Shown here piece by piece: positions 50,636 to 60,149 of a stretch of 64,000 nucleotides of DNA. The position numbers and the translations under genes were made by a program. The notes beneath the pieces are model-generated. The model was not told where the DNA came from, searched no databases, and was given only the letters and a program-made list of their open reading frames with translations. The stretch comes from Thermoflexus sp. (lineage in GTDB: Bacteria; Chloroflexota; Anaerolineae; Thermoflexales; Thermoflexaceae): positions 15,691 through 79,690 of the forward strand of contig NZ_DAOUCJ010000050.1 in NCBI RefSeq assembly GCF_034432235.1. The letters run 5' to 3'. Position 1 is the first letter of the stretch, and the number at the start of each line of letters is the position of its first letter.

Positions 50636-50779
50636 CCGGTTGATCCCTGGTTTGGGAAATGCAGTGGTTTCCTGTAGTTATGATAGCAGGGAGAGGCTTG
50701 TGGAGGCGGGGGGTGGATTCCCTTAGCTGGTCCAGCCGGGGGCGTTGCTCTCACATGCTGTAAAGTCCAGGCCGAGCGT

Positions 50780-51865
50780 TTAACTGGGGCTCTTCAGGCC
50801 GCTCCCGGTGAGCATGAGCACAACGGTGCGATCGGTCTCCCGAAGGACTTGTGTCCAGATCGTCATGGCCAGGGCGCCTGTAGGTTCCACAAACAATCCA
50901 TGCCGGGCGAGGGATTCCCGGGCGATCTGGATTTCCGATTCGGGGACAGATAGGATGGCGCCTCCGGTGATCCGGGCGGCCTGTAGGATCTCCGGGCCGC
51001 GGGGGGGTGTGGCGATGCGCACGCCTTCGGCGATGGTTTCCCCCTCTTCGACAGGAGCAGGTGTTTCCAGATCTGCGGCGAAGGCCTGGGCCAGGGGTGC
51101 GCAGGCAGCGGCCTGGACGCCGTAAAGCCGGGGAAGCCGATCGATGTAGCCGGCAGCCTGGAGTGCTTCAAAACCCAGGAAAAGGCCCAGGAAGAGCATC
51201 CCGTGTCCTAGGGGGGTGATCACGGCGTCCGGGGCTCGGCCCAGTTGCTCCCAGATCTCCCATGCGGTGGCGGCCAGGCCCAGCAGGGTGAAGGGATTGT
51301 AGACATGGCTGGCGTAAGTCCCACCCTGCTCCAGGGCCCGCATCAGTGCTGCGGTGGCCTGCGCGCGGGGTCCGGGAACTTCGACCAGACGGGCGCCCAT
51401 CGTGCGCATCTGGGCTTTCTTGACGGGGGAGGCATGGGCGGGCACGAAGAGGGTGGTCGGGAGGCCTGCGCGGGCGGCATAGGCGGCCAGCGAGGCGCCT
51501 GCGTTTCCCGAGGAGTCATCCATCACGTGGTGGGCTCCCATTTCCTGCAGGGCGCTCAAACCGGTGGCGGTGCCTCGATCCTTATAGGAACCCGTGGGCA
51601 TGATGTAATCCAGTTTGGCCCACAATCGCGGCTCAATGGAGGACAGCGGGATGAGGGGGGTCCATCCCTCTCCCATAGTGATGGGATCCCGCTGGAAGGG
51701 CCATAGTTCCGCGTAGCGCCAGATCCCGGGCTGGCGAGGGCGGATGGCCCGGTGATCGAAGGGTAGCGGGCGGGGGGGCTCCCACGGCCCGCCGCAGGGG
51801 CAGTGCCATCGGTTGGGGTGATAGGTGGCGGTCTGACGACAGCGAGCGCACTGGACGGTCCACAT
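50780..51865 (-). CDS. thrC: Threonine synthase-like PLP enzyme
   Basis: The protein has 361 residues. The N-terminus carries a small zinc ribbon (CARC, CPCGG), common in archaeal and Chloroflexota threonine synthases. The PLP lysine is Lys95 in PTGSYKDRG, and DDSSGNAGASLAAYAARAG and LTGSGLKSP are family motifs. It should convert O-phosphohomoserine to threonine. Related fold-II enzymes (cysteate or diaminopropionate types) are less likely. It lies 12 bases after the LmbE gene on the same strand. Confidence 0.9.
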   Translation of the reverse strand: MWTVQCARCRQTATYHPNRWHCPCGGPWEPPRPLPFDHRAIRPRQPGIWRYAELWPFQRDPITMGEGWTPLIPLSSIEPRLWAKLDYIMPTGSYKDRGTATGLSALQEMGAHHVMDDSSGNAGASLAAYAARAGLPTTLFVPAHASPVKKAQMRTMGARLVEVPGPRAQATAALMRALEQGGTYASHVYNPFTLLGLAATAWEIWEQLGRAPDAVITPLGHGMLFLGLFLGFEALQAAGYIDRLPRLYGVQAAACAPLAQAFAADLETPAPVEEGETIAEGVRIATPPRGPEILQAARITGGAILSVPESEIQIARESLARHGLFVEPTGALAMTIWTQVLRETDRTVVLMLTGSGLKSPS

Positions 51866-51877
51866 GGGTGAGGCTCC

Positions 51878-52567
51878 CTATCCCTCCAGGATGATGTGTC
51901 GGAAGCTTTCGGCGAGGATTTCCCGGCCGTTGATTAGGTGTCGCAGTCGTTCCCGCAGCCGCTGTTCCAGGGCCATGGGGTCGCGGATCTGGCTGGCATG
52001 GCACTGGAGGGCAGCCATTTTCAGCGCGAAGACATCGGTGATGTCCACCCAGTGGTTGGCATATTCGGTGGTGGAGAGATAGACCTCCCGAACCCGATGG
52101 GGTTCCAGGCCTTCCTGGAGCAGTTCTGGGAAATACATGGGGTTTCCTGCGGCCGGGAAGATCGCGTCCAGGGTGGCCAGTCCGATCGCCCGGTGGTCGT
52201 TGTGATTGATGTAGCGGTTGCCCCGGATCAGGGTTTGCGGATCCATGGTGACCACGATGTCGGGGCGGTATCGTCGGATGACGCGTACGATATCCCGTCG
52301 CAGGTTGAGGTTGGGCTCCAGGGAGCCGTCGGTGTAGTTCAGGAAGATGACCTCGCGTACCCCTAGCACGGCGGCAGCTTGGCGCTGTTCATGTTCGCGG
52401 ATAGCGGCCAGCCGTTCAGGGGTCATGGTGGGGTCATCGCTCCCTTTTTCTCCCCGTGTGGCAAGGCAGTAGATGACCTCGTGTCCCTCCCGAACCCACC
52501 GGGCGATGGTGCCGCCTGCGGCGAATTCGGGATCGTCGGGATGAGCCATCACCACCAGGATGCGCAT
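51878..52567 (-). CDS. LmbE/PIG-L family deacetylase (BshB-like)
   Basis: This 229-residue zinc N-deacetylase fold has AHPDDPEFAAGGTIARW at the start (metal ligands His, Asp, Asp) and NHNDHRAIG for the last histidine; LNYTDGSL is also typical. Substrates in the family are GlcNAc-linked compounds such as those of bacillithiol or mycothiol synthesis. AGGAGG is 1 base from the first ATG (52573) and 7 from the second (52567), so the second is chosen. It is the upstream gene of the threonine synthase pair. Confidence 0.92.
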   Translation of the reverse strand: MRILVVMAHPDDPEFAAGGTIARWVREGHEVIYCLATRGEKGSDDPTMTPERLAAIREHEQRQAAAVLGVREVIFLNYTDGSLEPNLNLRRDIVRVIRRYRPDIVVTMDPQTLIRGNRYINHNDHRAIGLATLDAIFPAAGNPMYFPELLQEGLEPHRVREVYLSTTEYANHWVDITDVFALKMAALQCHASQIRDPMALEQRLRERLRHLINGREILAESFRHIILEG

Positions 52568-52659
52568 GGGCATTCCTCCTGATCTCCGGATTTGTGGGAA
52601 GGTGCAAAGGTAAGGATATTCCCCGTTCGGTATGGTGGCTTTCTGCAGGAGGGGGGTGA

Positions 52660-53064
52660 TTATCCTCGGATTCGAAGCACTCCTTTTGTTCGCACGGTGT
52701 AGTCGTGTGGGGATAGGAAGATCTCCAGGAAGATTTGTTCGATTTCCTCAGCGATGGCGGAAGGGTTTTCCCCGGTGAAGGTTTTGCTCGGGTTGTTTTC
52801 CCGAAGATGTGGAGGGATTTGCCATCCCATGGCGCGCAGGCGGTTTAACATGGCCGGTGAGAGGGGGCGGGCCTTGCGGCGAGGTCCCCAATCTCCGCTG
52901 CAGACCTCGCCTTTCAAACCTTCTGGTGTTCGTTCGAACTGGACGTATGCCAGAGGGCGTCCTGGGATTTCAAAGACGATGGCGCTTCCGGGTGGTGCAT
53001 TCAGCAGCTCCTGAAGGTATTGAGTGAACAGCTTTAGACGTTGTTCTCGGGTCGATGCTTTCAT
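52660..53064 (-). CDS. YbjN/TY-chaperone-like hypothetical protein
   Basis: The 134-residue soluble protein has an N-terminal helix LFTQYLQELLNA, strands with VFEIPGRPLAYVQF, a centre LNRLRAMGWQIPPHLRENNP and a final helical stretch. The pattern of L..LGW..P....N is shared with small actinobacterial TY-chaperone proteins (recalled). The frame is open far upstream, but ATG 53064 begins the conserved-looking part. Function unknown. Confidence 0.5.
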   Translation of the reverse strand: MKASTREQRLKLFTQYLQELLNAPPGSAIVFEIPGRPLAYVQFERTPEGLKGEVCSGDWGPRRKARPLSPAMLNRLRAMGWQIPPHLRENNPSKTFTGENPSAIAEEIEQIFLEIFLSPHDYTVRTKGVLRIRG

Positions 53065-53186
53065 TGCTGGGATCTGTCCCTCCGTGGGCCTTTGGGATCG
53101 TCTATTGTAGCGCAGTCCCTCTTGTGATTTGCTCGATTGTGGAAGCTCCTGGTGGAGCCTCACCGAGGCTCCAGGTGGGCGGAGAC

Positions 53187-53666
53187 TCATCCGGGTCGAA
53201 AGGCAGGATCCTGGTCGTATGTGATGGGATGAGGGGGAGCATTGAGTTTCTGGGCGATCTGGTGGGAAATCGCTTCCAGGTCGTCCCGAGCGAAGCCTAC
53301 TGTGATATGAAGGATCTGACCGTGAGGATCGATCACGAAGGTGGTTGGCACGTGTGTCAGGTGGTAGGCGATGGAGCTGGCGAAGTGATGATCCGCCAGG
53401 ATGGGAAAGGATAAGCCGAGCTCCCGGGCGAGGTTTTGAAGGATGGGAGGGGGATCCTGGCCGATCCCCAGCAATCGCCATCCAGATGAGGGATAGGCGC
53501 GGTGCAGGTTCTCCAGGCGAGGCAGAATCAGGCGGCAGGTGGGGCATGATTCTTTGAAGAAAACCAGAATAGTGAGAGAGCCTTCTGGTTGTTCCAGGTA
53601 AGGCTGTCCATCCAGGGTGAGGCCAATCAGAAGAGGGGCGCGATCTCCTTGTCGTAGTGTGGTCAT
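53187..53666 (-). CDS. Thioredoxin-fold redoxin (TlpA/AhpC-TSA type)
   Basis: The 159-residue protein has no signal peptide. The active site is CPTC (Cys41 and Cys44) after LVFFKES, and the cis-proline is in HVPTTFVID. The N-terminus LRQGDRAPLLIGLTLDG is peroxiredoxin-like. It reduces disulfides or peroxides in the cytoplasm. AAGGAGG precedes ATG. It is in the same direction as the glycolate oxidase-like gene upstream (42-base gap). Confidence 0.88.
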   Translation of the reverse strand: MTTLRQGDRAPLLIGLTLDGQPYLEQPEGSLTILVFFKESCPTCRLILPRLENLHRAYPSSGWRLLGIGQDPPPILQNLARELGLSFPILADHHFASSIAYHLTHVPTTFVIDPHGQILHITVGFARDDLEAISHQIAQKLNAPPHPITYDQDPAFRPG

Positions 53667-53708
53667 GGTTCCTCCTTTTTCTCACTGTTCTCTTCTTGGT
53701 GGATGAGA

Positions 53709-55112
53709 TCAGGACCAGTTCCTTGGAAGCGGCAGTTTCTTTCCTGGGTTCATGATGTTCTTTGGATCGAAGAGGAGCTTGACGGCCCAGAATTTCTCGA
53801 TTGCGATAGGTGGAAAGGCCTGTGAAACAAAATCCAACTTAAGCAGTCCGATGCCATGCTCGCCGGAGAGGACGCCTCCCAGTTCTATGGCGGCCTGGAA
53901 GATCCGGGTGGCGGCCTGGGCGACGCGGTTCATCTCGTCTGGATTCCGACGATCGCATAGCAACGTAGGGTGAAGGTTTCCGTCCCCAATGTGTCCGTAA
54001 AGCACGATCGGGACACCGGTTTCTTGGGCGATCTGCTGGATGTGACGGATCATCTGGGGGATGCGGGAGCGAGGAACTGTGATATCCTCGCTGAATTTGT
54101 GGGTCGCCAGTCGCGCGATGGCGGGGGAGACCTGACGGCGGGGCTCCCATAAGTGGGTAGCCGATTCCGCGTCTGTGGCTATGCGAACCACTCGACCACC
54201 AAAGGCCTGAACCTCCCGGGCCATCCGGGCCAGATCCCTCCGCACCGCTTCTTCCTCCCCATCTGCTGCCAGCAACAGGAGCGCCTCCGCTTCCACTGGC
54301 AACCCATAAGGGTGAAAGGCTTCCACCGCCCGCATCACCCCCTGGTCCATCAGCTCCGCCATCAACGGCAACACGCCGGAACTTAAAATCGCGACGACCG
54401 CTTCGCATGCAGATTCCAGATGATCAAAGGCCACCGCCAGCGCCCCCAGCGCCGGCGGCCGCGGCAACAGACGAACCGTCACCTCCGTGATCACCCCCAG
54501 AGTTCCCTCTGACCCAATGAACAGATGTTTGAGATCATAACCCGATACGTCCTTCATCACCCGACCCCCAAGCCGCAATACCTCCCCGCCCGGCAGGACC
54601 ACTTCCATCCCCAGGACATAGTCCCGGGTCACCCCATATTTCAGGCAGCGCGGCCCGCCCGCATTGGTCGCCACGTTGCCCCCTATGGTGGACATATACA
54701 ATGATGCCGGGTCTGGAGGATAGAACCACCCATGAGCCTCCACCGCTTTCTGAAGCTCATAGGTGATCACCCCAGGCTGGACCACCGCTACACCATCCAC
54801 CGGATCGACCTCCAGGATCCGATTCATCCGGGCCAGATTTAAACAGATCCCCCCCACCATCGGCACCGATCCCCCAGCCAGCCCGGTCCCTCCACCCCGC
54901 GGAACCACCGGCATCTCCAGCTCATCGGCTATGCGAAGCACCTCGGCCACGTCCGCCGTGGATTCGGCATGAACCACCACGTCCGGCACCCCCTCCGCCC
55001 ACGTGGCATCATACCCATAAACCAGCCGCTCCACCGGATGAATCGAAATCTGATCGGGACGCAAATGCCCCCGCAAGCGCGCCACCACCTCATCCACGGA
55101 TCGATCCTTCAT
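53709..55112 (-). CDS. glcD: FAD-linked oxidase, glycolate/D-lactate oxidase subunit GlcD-like
   Basis: This is a 467-residue vanillyl-alcohol-oxidase-type flavoprotein. The FAD domain shows PVVPRGGGTGLAGGSVP and NVATNAGGPRCLKYG, and the cap domain contains VLYGHIGDGNLHPT and SGEHGIGLLK. It oxidises a 2-hydroxy acid such as glycolate or D-lactate and passes electrons to a partner. The GlcE and GlcF partners are not in the window. GGGAGG is 6 bases before ATG 55112, so the longer start at 55145 is rejected. Confidence 0.92.
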   Translation of the reverse strand: MKDRSVDEVVARLRGHLRPDQISIHPVERLVYGYDATWAEGVPDVVVHAESTADVAEVLRIADELEMPVVPRGGGTGLAGGSVPMVGGICLNLARMNRILEVDPVDGVAVVQPGVITYELQKAVEAHGWFYPPDPASLYMSTIGGNVATNAGGPRCLKYGVTRDYVLGMEVVLPGGEVLRLGGRVMKDVSGYDLKHLFIGSEGTLGVITEVTVRLLPRPPALGALAVAFDHLESACEAVVAILSSGVLPLMAELMDQGVMRAVEAFHPYGLPVEAEALLLLAADGEEEAVRRDLARMAREVQAFGGRVVRIATDAESATHLWEPRRQVSPAIARLATHKFSEDITVPRSRIPQMIRHIQQIAQETGVPIVLYGHIGDGNLHPTLLCDRRNPDEMNRVAQAATRIFQAAIELGGVLSGEHGIGLLKLDFVSQAFPPIAIEKFWAVKLLFDPKNIMNPGKKLPLPRNWS

Positions 55113-55211
55113 CTCTTCCTCCCACCACCCTGGCAAGACCGTCACCCTATGCCATATTCAGGACATCGATCAGGAAAACATACCAAGGGGACGGAAGACC
55201 TCTTCCCCACA

Positions 55212-56633
55212 TCAATACGCATTCGGGCTGCGGAAGGTCAGGGTCTGGACCAGGGTGCGTAGAAGGATCTTGATGTCCAGCCACAGGGACCAGTTCTCCA
55301 CATACCACAGGTCATACTTGGTTCGCTCTGTGATGGAAGTGTCCCCCCGCAAGCCGTTGATCTGAGCCCATCCGGTGATGCCCGCTTTCTCCCGATGGCG
55401 CTCCATATACCGGGGGATCACCCGCCGGAACTGTTCCACATAAACGGGACGCTCCGGACGAGGCCCCACCAGACTCATATCCCCCAGGAGAACGTTGATC
55501 AGCTGCGGCAGCTCGTCCAGGTTGAGCCGCCGCAGGATCGCCCCCACCCGGGTGCGCCGCGGATCGTCCGGCCGTGTCCACCCCGGCCCCTCCTTCTCCG
55601 CATCCGCTCGCATGGATCGGAACTTCAACATCAGGAAGGGCCGTCCGTCCAGCCCCATGCGCTCCTGAACATAGAAAACCGGTCCCGGGGAATCCAGCTT
55701 GATCAGGATGGCGATCAATACCATCAACGGCGAGAGCAGGATCAGCCCGATGCTGGCCCCCACGATATCCATGGCCCGCTTGAGCACCAGCTTCCAGCCC
55801 CGCTGGGCCACATCGCGCACCGTCAATAACGGCAACCCGCCCAGATCATCCAGGGAAGGCTGGGTGGCGATCAGTTGGAAGACGTCCGGGTAGATTTTGA
55901 TGGAGAGATTGCTTCGCTCGCAGAGAGAGATCAGGCGCAGCACTTCGCCATGGGGGGCTTCCGGGACAGCAATGAGCACTTCATCCACATCCCGCGCGTA
56001 GACCAGATCCGGGAGATCCTCAGCGGTCCCGATGACGGGGATCCCGGCCACCTGGGTCGCGCCGTTGCTGTGCAGGGCCACCACGCCGATCACCTCATAG
56101 CCGAACCAGGGCGCTCCCTGGATGCGGCGGATCACCGCCTCGGCCGCCTCCCCCGTCCCCACAATCAGCATCCGGCTGCGATCCCAGCCCCGGGCCCGCA
56201 ACGTTCCCCACAGGGCGCGCAGGAGCATCCGCCCGGCGCCGATCCACAGGATGCCCATAACCCAGGCGTAGAGAACCATCGCCCGTGGATAGTCGAAAGC
56301 AAGCAGCGTCTCTTTAAAAGCCATTGAGACGGTTGCCACTGTGAAAATCATCGCCATGGAGAACGCCCCTGCAACCCGCGAGATCTCATCCAGACGCGAG
56401 GTCGCCCGTCCCAGATGGTATAGACGGTGGAGGAAAAACATCACCGCCGTCCATCCCAGCAAGACCCCCATCATCGGGAGATATTTCTCAAACCCCCCGA
56501 TGTTCTGGGGTGGATAAGGCCATGACCATTGGGCCCGGATCCGGTAAGCCGCATAGAAAGCCAGGGCGGCCCACCCCATATCGTTGAAAACCAGGAGGGT
56601 GTTTAACAGCCAGCGAGCGCGCCTCCGGTTCAT
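55212..56633 (-). CDS. Polyprenyl glycosylphosphotransferase (exopolysaccharide priming enzyme)
   Basis: The 473-residue protein has four to five N-terminal helices, a CoA-binding-like middle domain (MLIVGTGEAAEAVIRRIQGA) and the bacterial sugar transferase domain from about 265: KRAMDIVGASIGLILLSPLM, RMGLDGRPFLMLKFRSMRAD, LDELPQLINVLLGDMSLVGP. It puts the first sugar phosphate on undecaprenyl phosphate for a surface polysaccharide. GGGAGG is 7 bases before ATG. Confidence 0.95.
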   Translation of the reverse strand: MNRRRARWLLNTLLVFNDMGWAALAFYAAYRIRAQWSWPYPPQNIGGFEKYLPMMGVLLGWTAVMFFLHRLYHLGRATSRLDEISRVAGAFSMAMIFTVATVSMAFKETLLAFDYPRAMVLYAWVMGILWIGAGRMLLRALWGTLRARGWDRSRMLIVGTGEAAEAVIRRIQGAPWFGYEVIGVVALHSNGATQVAGIPVIGTAEDLPDLVYARDVDEVLIAVPEAPHGEVLRLISLCERSNLSIKIYPDVFQLIATQPSLDDLGGLPLLTVRDVAQRGWKLVLKRAMDIVGASIGLILLSPLMVLIAILIKLDSPGPVFYVQERMGLDGRPFLMLKFRSMRADAEKEGPGWTRPDDPRRTRVGAILRRLNLDELPQLINVLLGDMSLVGPRPERPVYVEQFRRVIPRYMERHREKAGITGWAQINGLRGDTSITERTKYDLWYVENWSLWLDIKILLRTLVQTLTFRSPNAY

Positions 56634-56747
56634 TCTTCAACCTCCCGATTGCTTTCTCCCTCGCTCGCCCTGGTGCCGGGTTCAACGAGAGCATCAGGGT
56701 CGAAGCCCCCCCTGCCGGGTGATCGACCGAGGACTGCAGGACCCGCT

Positions 56748-57674
56748 TTAGCGGCGATCCGTAACCGGATGATCCGCGTTCTTCAAATCCCGCCGCATTT
56801 CCTGCCACAGCCGCCAGCCGCCTTTCAACACCAGTCCGGCCCGCACCAGGAAATCCAGCCAGCCTGGCGTAGCCGATCGATAATGCTTTCGATAAAAGAT
56901 CCACATGGCTCGATTGAACTCGTATCGGGCCCGCGGGCTCATCCGGCTGGACGCCCGCTTGATGTGGAGGACGACGACCTCAGGATAATAGTAGATTTTC
57001 CACCCGGCCTGTTTCATGCGATACGCCCAATCCAGATCTTCCCCATACATGAAAAACGACTCATCCAGCAACCCCACCTGCATGATCGCCTCGCGGCGCA
57101 CCATCATGAAGGCGCCCACCACGGAATCCACCTCATACGTCTGATCCGGATCGAGGAAGGTCAGGTTGTATCGGGCGAAACGCGGGCTCTTCGGGAACAG
57201 CCGGCTTAAACCGGAGAACCGATAGAAAGCCACCTCAGGGGTGGGAAAGCTCCGACGGCAGGCCAGGTCCATGGAGCCATCCGGCCGAACGATCTTGGGG
57301 CCCGCCGCCCCCGCCTCCGGATGGGCATCCAGAAAGCCCACCATCCGGGCCAGGGCGTCGGGTGGCACCTCGGTGTCCGGGTTGAGCAGCAGGGCGTAAC
57401 GCGGTCTGGGCGCTGCGTTCGGAACCCCAAAGCCGAAGGAACGCAGGCCCAGGTTATTGGCATAGGCGTAGCCGCCGTTCACCGGGCTGCGGATCACCCG
57501 AACTTCCGGGAATTCCTGCTCCACCATATCCGGGCTGCCGTCGATCGAGGCGTTGTCCACCACACAGATCTCAAAAGTAACGCCCTGACTGGCCCGCACG
57601 GTCTGAAGGCAGCGCCGGAGCAATTCCCGCGTGTTGTAGTTGACGATCACCACTCCGACATCCAGATCGGGCAT
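56748..57674 (-). CDS. Family 2 glycosyltransferase
   Basis: This 308-residue GT-A enzyme starts with DVGVVIVNYNTRELLRRCLQ, has the acidic VDNASIDGSPDMV, PDTEVPPDAL for the metal, and the late FFMYGEDLDWAYRMKQAGW, typical of rhamnosyltransferase-like GT2 proteins. It probably adds a sugar in the polysaccharide started by the gene after it. ATG 57674 is at the conserved start; the 57707 methionine only adds an extra tail. Confidence 0.93.
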   Translation of the reverse strand: MPDLDVGVVIVNYNTRELLRRCLQTVRASQGVTFEICVVDNASIDGSPDMVEQEFPEVRVIRSPVNGGYAYANNLGLRSFGFGVPNAAPRPRYALLLNPDTEVPPDALARMVGFLDAHPEAGAAGPKIVRPDGSMDLACRRSFPTPEVAFYRFSGLSRLFPKSPRFARYNLTFLDPDQTYEVDSVVGAFMMVRREAIMQVGLLDESFFMYGEDLDWAYRMKQAGWKIYYYPEVVVLHIKRASSRMSPRARYEFNRAMWIFYRKHYRSATPGWLDFLVRAGLVLKGGWRLWQEMRRDLKNADHPVTDRR

Positions 57675-57822
57675 CGTTAGAAGCCTCACTGGATAGCTTG
57701 CTGGCAAGCGCCCGCTATGGCTTCCGGCAGGAGTTGCCTCTCACAAAACCCATCCCGGAGAGATGCCTTGCGGATCAGATCGAACGCCTCCTCATGATTC
57801 CGAAGCGCGGCATCCCCCCGCT

Positions 57823-58728
57823 CTACCGCAGCTCACCCACCACCACCAGCCGGTGGGTGTCCACGAGATAAGGATAACAGGTGATCAGGGTGACCACCGG
57901 GTCGCGGGTCGGCGCCATCACCTCGACCTGAGTGGGAAGAACGATTTGCTTCTGGACCACCACATAGCGATAAGCCTGGCCTCCAGCGTAAACCCAGATC
58001 TCATCCCCTGGCCGGAGCTTCTCCAGATCGCGGAAGATTTCCCCATAGATGTCGTTGTGGGCCGCCAGCACCATATTCCCTCGCTCGCCCGGATTGGCGG
58101 TCCCCGGATGATGACCCACCCCTTTCTTCAGCGCCTCCCAATCCGTCCCCGGGACGATGGGGGCGTCCACACCGATGGCTGGGATCACGATGCGGGTGGG
58201 GCTGCGAGGGCCGGGGGTGATGGGCGCCGGCGTGGGGAGCGCTGCCACCAGCGCCCGCAGGTGCTCCGGGATTTCCTCGGGGTTCGGGGCAGGCCCTCCC
58301 GGCGCAGTCGGCGGGCGGTGCCCGCCCGGCAGGACCACCGCCTGAATCAGGGGCGTCGGCGAGGGGGTGATCCGGGCCGCCACCGCCTCCGACTGCATCC
58401 CCCGCATGGTCTGCCAGGAAAACAGGAGCAACGCCATCGCGCCCGCCACCGCCGCGATCTCGATCGCCAGCAACAGACGGTCCCTCCATGCGGACCACGA
58501 GGGACGGGGAAGGCGAACTCGAAAGCGGGGTCGGCGTTCCTCCCATTCCACTTCGGAGTGATAGACCGGATCCGGAGGAAGCGACGAGGGCTCCGGGGCC
58601 GCCGGCGGAGGAGGAGCGGAAGACTCTACCGGCAGACGGCCCTCCTGGATCCAGCGCTTCAGGCGGACCTCCCGTCGCTTGAGCGCCAGCGCTCGCTCGA
58701 GATCCTCAATCCGCGGCTCTTTCCCCAT
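57823..58728 (-). CDS. Sortase (class D/E-like), membrane-anchored
   Basis: The 301-residue protein has a cytoplasmic tail of about 84 residues, one helix at 85-105, a proline-rich linker, and the sortase barrel from about 175. The catalytic triad is visible: His224 (LAAHNDIYG), Cys284 (TLITCYP) and Arg293 (THRLVV). It should cut a C-terminal sorting signal and join the protein to the envelope. No LPxTG-type substrate is in the window. GTGAGG precedes ATG. Confidence 0.93.
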   Translation of the reverse strand: MGKEPRIEDLERALALKRREVRLKRWIQEGRLPVESSAPPPPAAPEPSSLPPDPVYHSEVEWEERRPRFRVRLPRPSWSAWRDRLLLAIEIAAVAGAMALLLFSWQTMRGMQSEAVAARITPSPTPLIQAVVLPGGHRPPTAPGGPAPNPEEIPEHLRALVAALPTPAPITPGPRSPTRIVIPAIGVDAPIVPGTDWEALKKGVGHHPGTANPGERGNMVLAAHNDIYGEIFRDLEKLRPGDEIWVYAGGQAYRYVVVQKQIVLPTQVEVMAPTRDPVVTLITCYPYLVDTHRLVVVGELR

Positions 58729-58797
58729 ATCGCCTCACCGGCCCGAAACAACCTTTGTGTCAGCCCTCGGGCTGTGGGAAGGGAGATGCGTATCACC

Positions 58798-60126
58798 TCA
58801 TGCCGGGGAGTTCCCCCGGTCCAGAATCCGATCTTCCAGGCGCATATACCCCCGGATGAGATGACCCAGGGCGAACCGGATGGGTTCCGGAGGCCATGGG
58901 ATCACCCGCCGGTTCACAAAGAAGAGATCCGTGAGGGCCGTCCGACGCTCCAGGATCAGATCCCGCACGATTTGACCGTTCATCGTAGTCAGGGCGACCC
59001 CATGGCCGATGCATCCCAGGGTGTAAACGGCGCGGCGATCCCCCAGGAAACCGATGGCCGGGGCCATGTCGACGGTCACCGAGACCGGCCCACCCCATCG
59101 GTATTCGATCCGCACCCCGCGCAGGGATGGGAAAACCCGGGGGATGTAGGCTTCCAGCTCCCGGAAAACCCGCTCGTTCTCATCCAGGTCCATCTGTTTA
59201 CCGAAAGGAACGCCCACATCGCCCCCGCCCATTAACAACCGGTTGTCCGGCGTCAGGCGATAATAGTGAACCAGGTTGCGGGCGTCCTCGATCCCCTGTC
59301 GATTCCGCCAGCCGATGGGCTCGAGCCGATCCGCAGACAGAGGCTCCGTTAACACGATATACGTGAACGCGGGAACCTGCTTGCGCCGGAGAGGCGGGAG
59401 CAAGTGTGAGTACGCATTGGTCGCGAACACGATCTTCTCCGCATGCACAACCCCTTGAGGCGTGCGCAGCTGAAAACCGTCCGGGCGTCGCTCGATGGAG
59501 CGGACTGGGGTTCCCTCATAGATGCGAACGCCCAGGCCTTCCGCCGCCCGCTTTAAACCGCGAACGTATTTCACGGGGTTCAGGAGGGCACAGCGGGGCT
59601 CCCACCATGCGCCCCGATACAGTGGGGAATGGACCTGTTCCCGAACCGCCGCCGCGTCCAGCCACTCGATCCCGGTCAAGCCGAGGCGGTGAGCGAGCTC
59701 GACCTCCTCCTGGATCCGTCGGACGTAAGCGGGGGAAGTCGCCACCCGCAGGAACCCGGGGCGCTCATAGTCGCAGTCGATGCGGTAGCGGGCGATCAGT
59801 TCCCCCACATAATCCACCGCCTGCTCCATATAGCGATGGGCCTCCGCCGCTGCCTGACGCCCGAAGCGCAGCGCGGTCAGGGAGAGGGTGAGGCCGAAGA
59901 GCGTCATCGCGAAGCCCGCGTTCCGCCCGCTGGCCCCATAGCCCACGAACGCCTGCTCCAGCACCACCACTTTCAACCCCGGCTCCGCCTCTTTCAGATG
60001 GAGGGCGGAGGATAGCCCGGCGAAGCCCGCTCCCAGGATCGCCACATCCGCGCGTTCCTCACCCACCAGAGGGGAGTTCGGCGTGTAGGGTCCGGCCGTG
60101 AGGAGCCAGAAGCTCTCAGATCCCAC
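58798..60126 (-). CDS. FAD-dependent amino acid oxidase-type (DAO) oxidoreductase
   Basis: This 442-residue flavoprotein has VAILGAGFAGLSSALHL at the start, then VVLEQAFVGYGASGRNAGF and the closing YTLGCIGHGVALTTMNGQIV. It resembles gamma-glutamylputrescine oxidase/DadA-type enzymes. The start is a GTG (60126) with GGAGG 8 bases before it; no ATG fits. It probably oxidises an amine or amino acid and makes peroxide. The reason for its place between sortase and polysaccharide genes is unclear. Confidence 0.9.
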   Translation of the reverse strand: MGSESFWLLTAGPYTPNSPLVGEERADVAILGAGFAGLSSALHLKEAEPGLKVVVLEQAFVGYGASGRNAGFAMTLFGLTLSLTALRFGRQAAAEAHRYMEQAVDYVGELIARYRIDCDYERPGFLRVATSPAYVRRIQEEVELAHRLGLTGIEWLDAAAVREQVHSPLYRGAWWEPRCALLNPVKYVRGLKRAAEGLGVRIYEGTPVRSIERRPDGFQLRTPQGVVHAEKIVFATNAYSHLLPPLRRKQVPAFTYIVLTEPLSADRLEPIGWRNRQGIEDARNLVHYYRLTPDNRLLMGGGDVGVPFGKQMDLDENERVFRELEAYIPRVFPSLRGVRIEYRWGGPVSVTVDMAPAIGFLGDRRAVYTLGCIGHGVALTTMNGQIVRDLILERRTALTDLFFVNRRVIPWPPEPIRFALGHLIRGYMRLEDRILDRGNSPA

Positions 60127-60149
60127 GGAACATCCCTCCCTGTAAACCG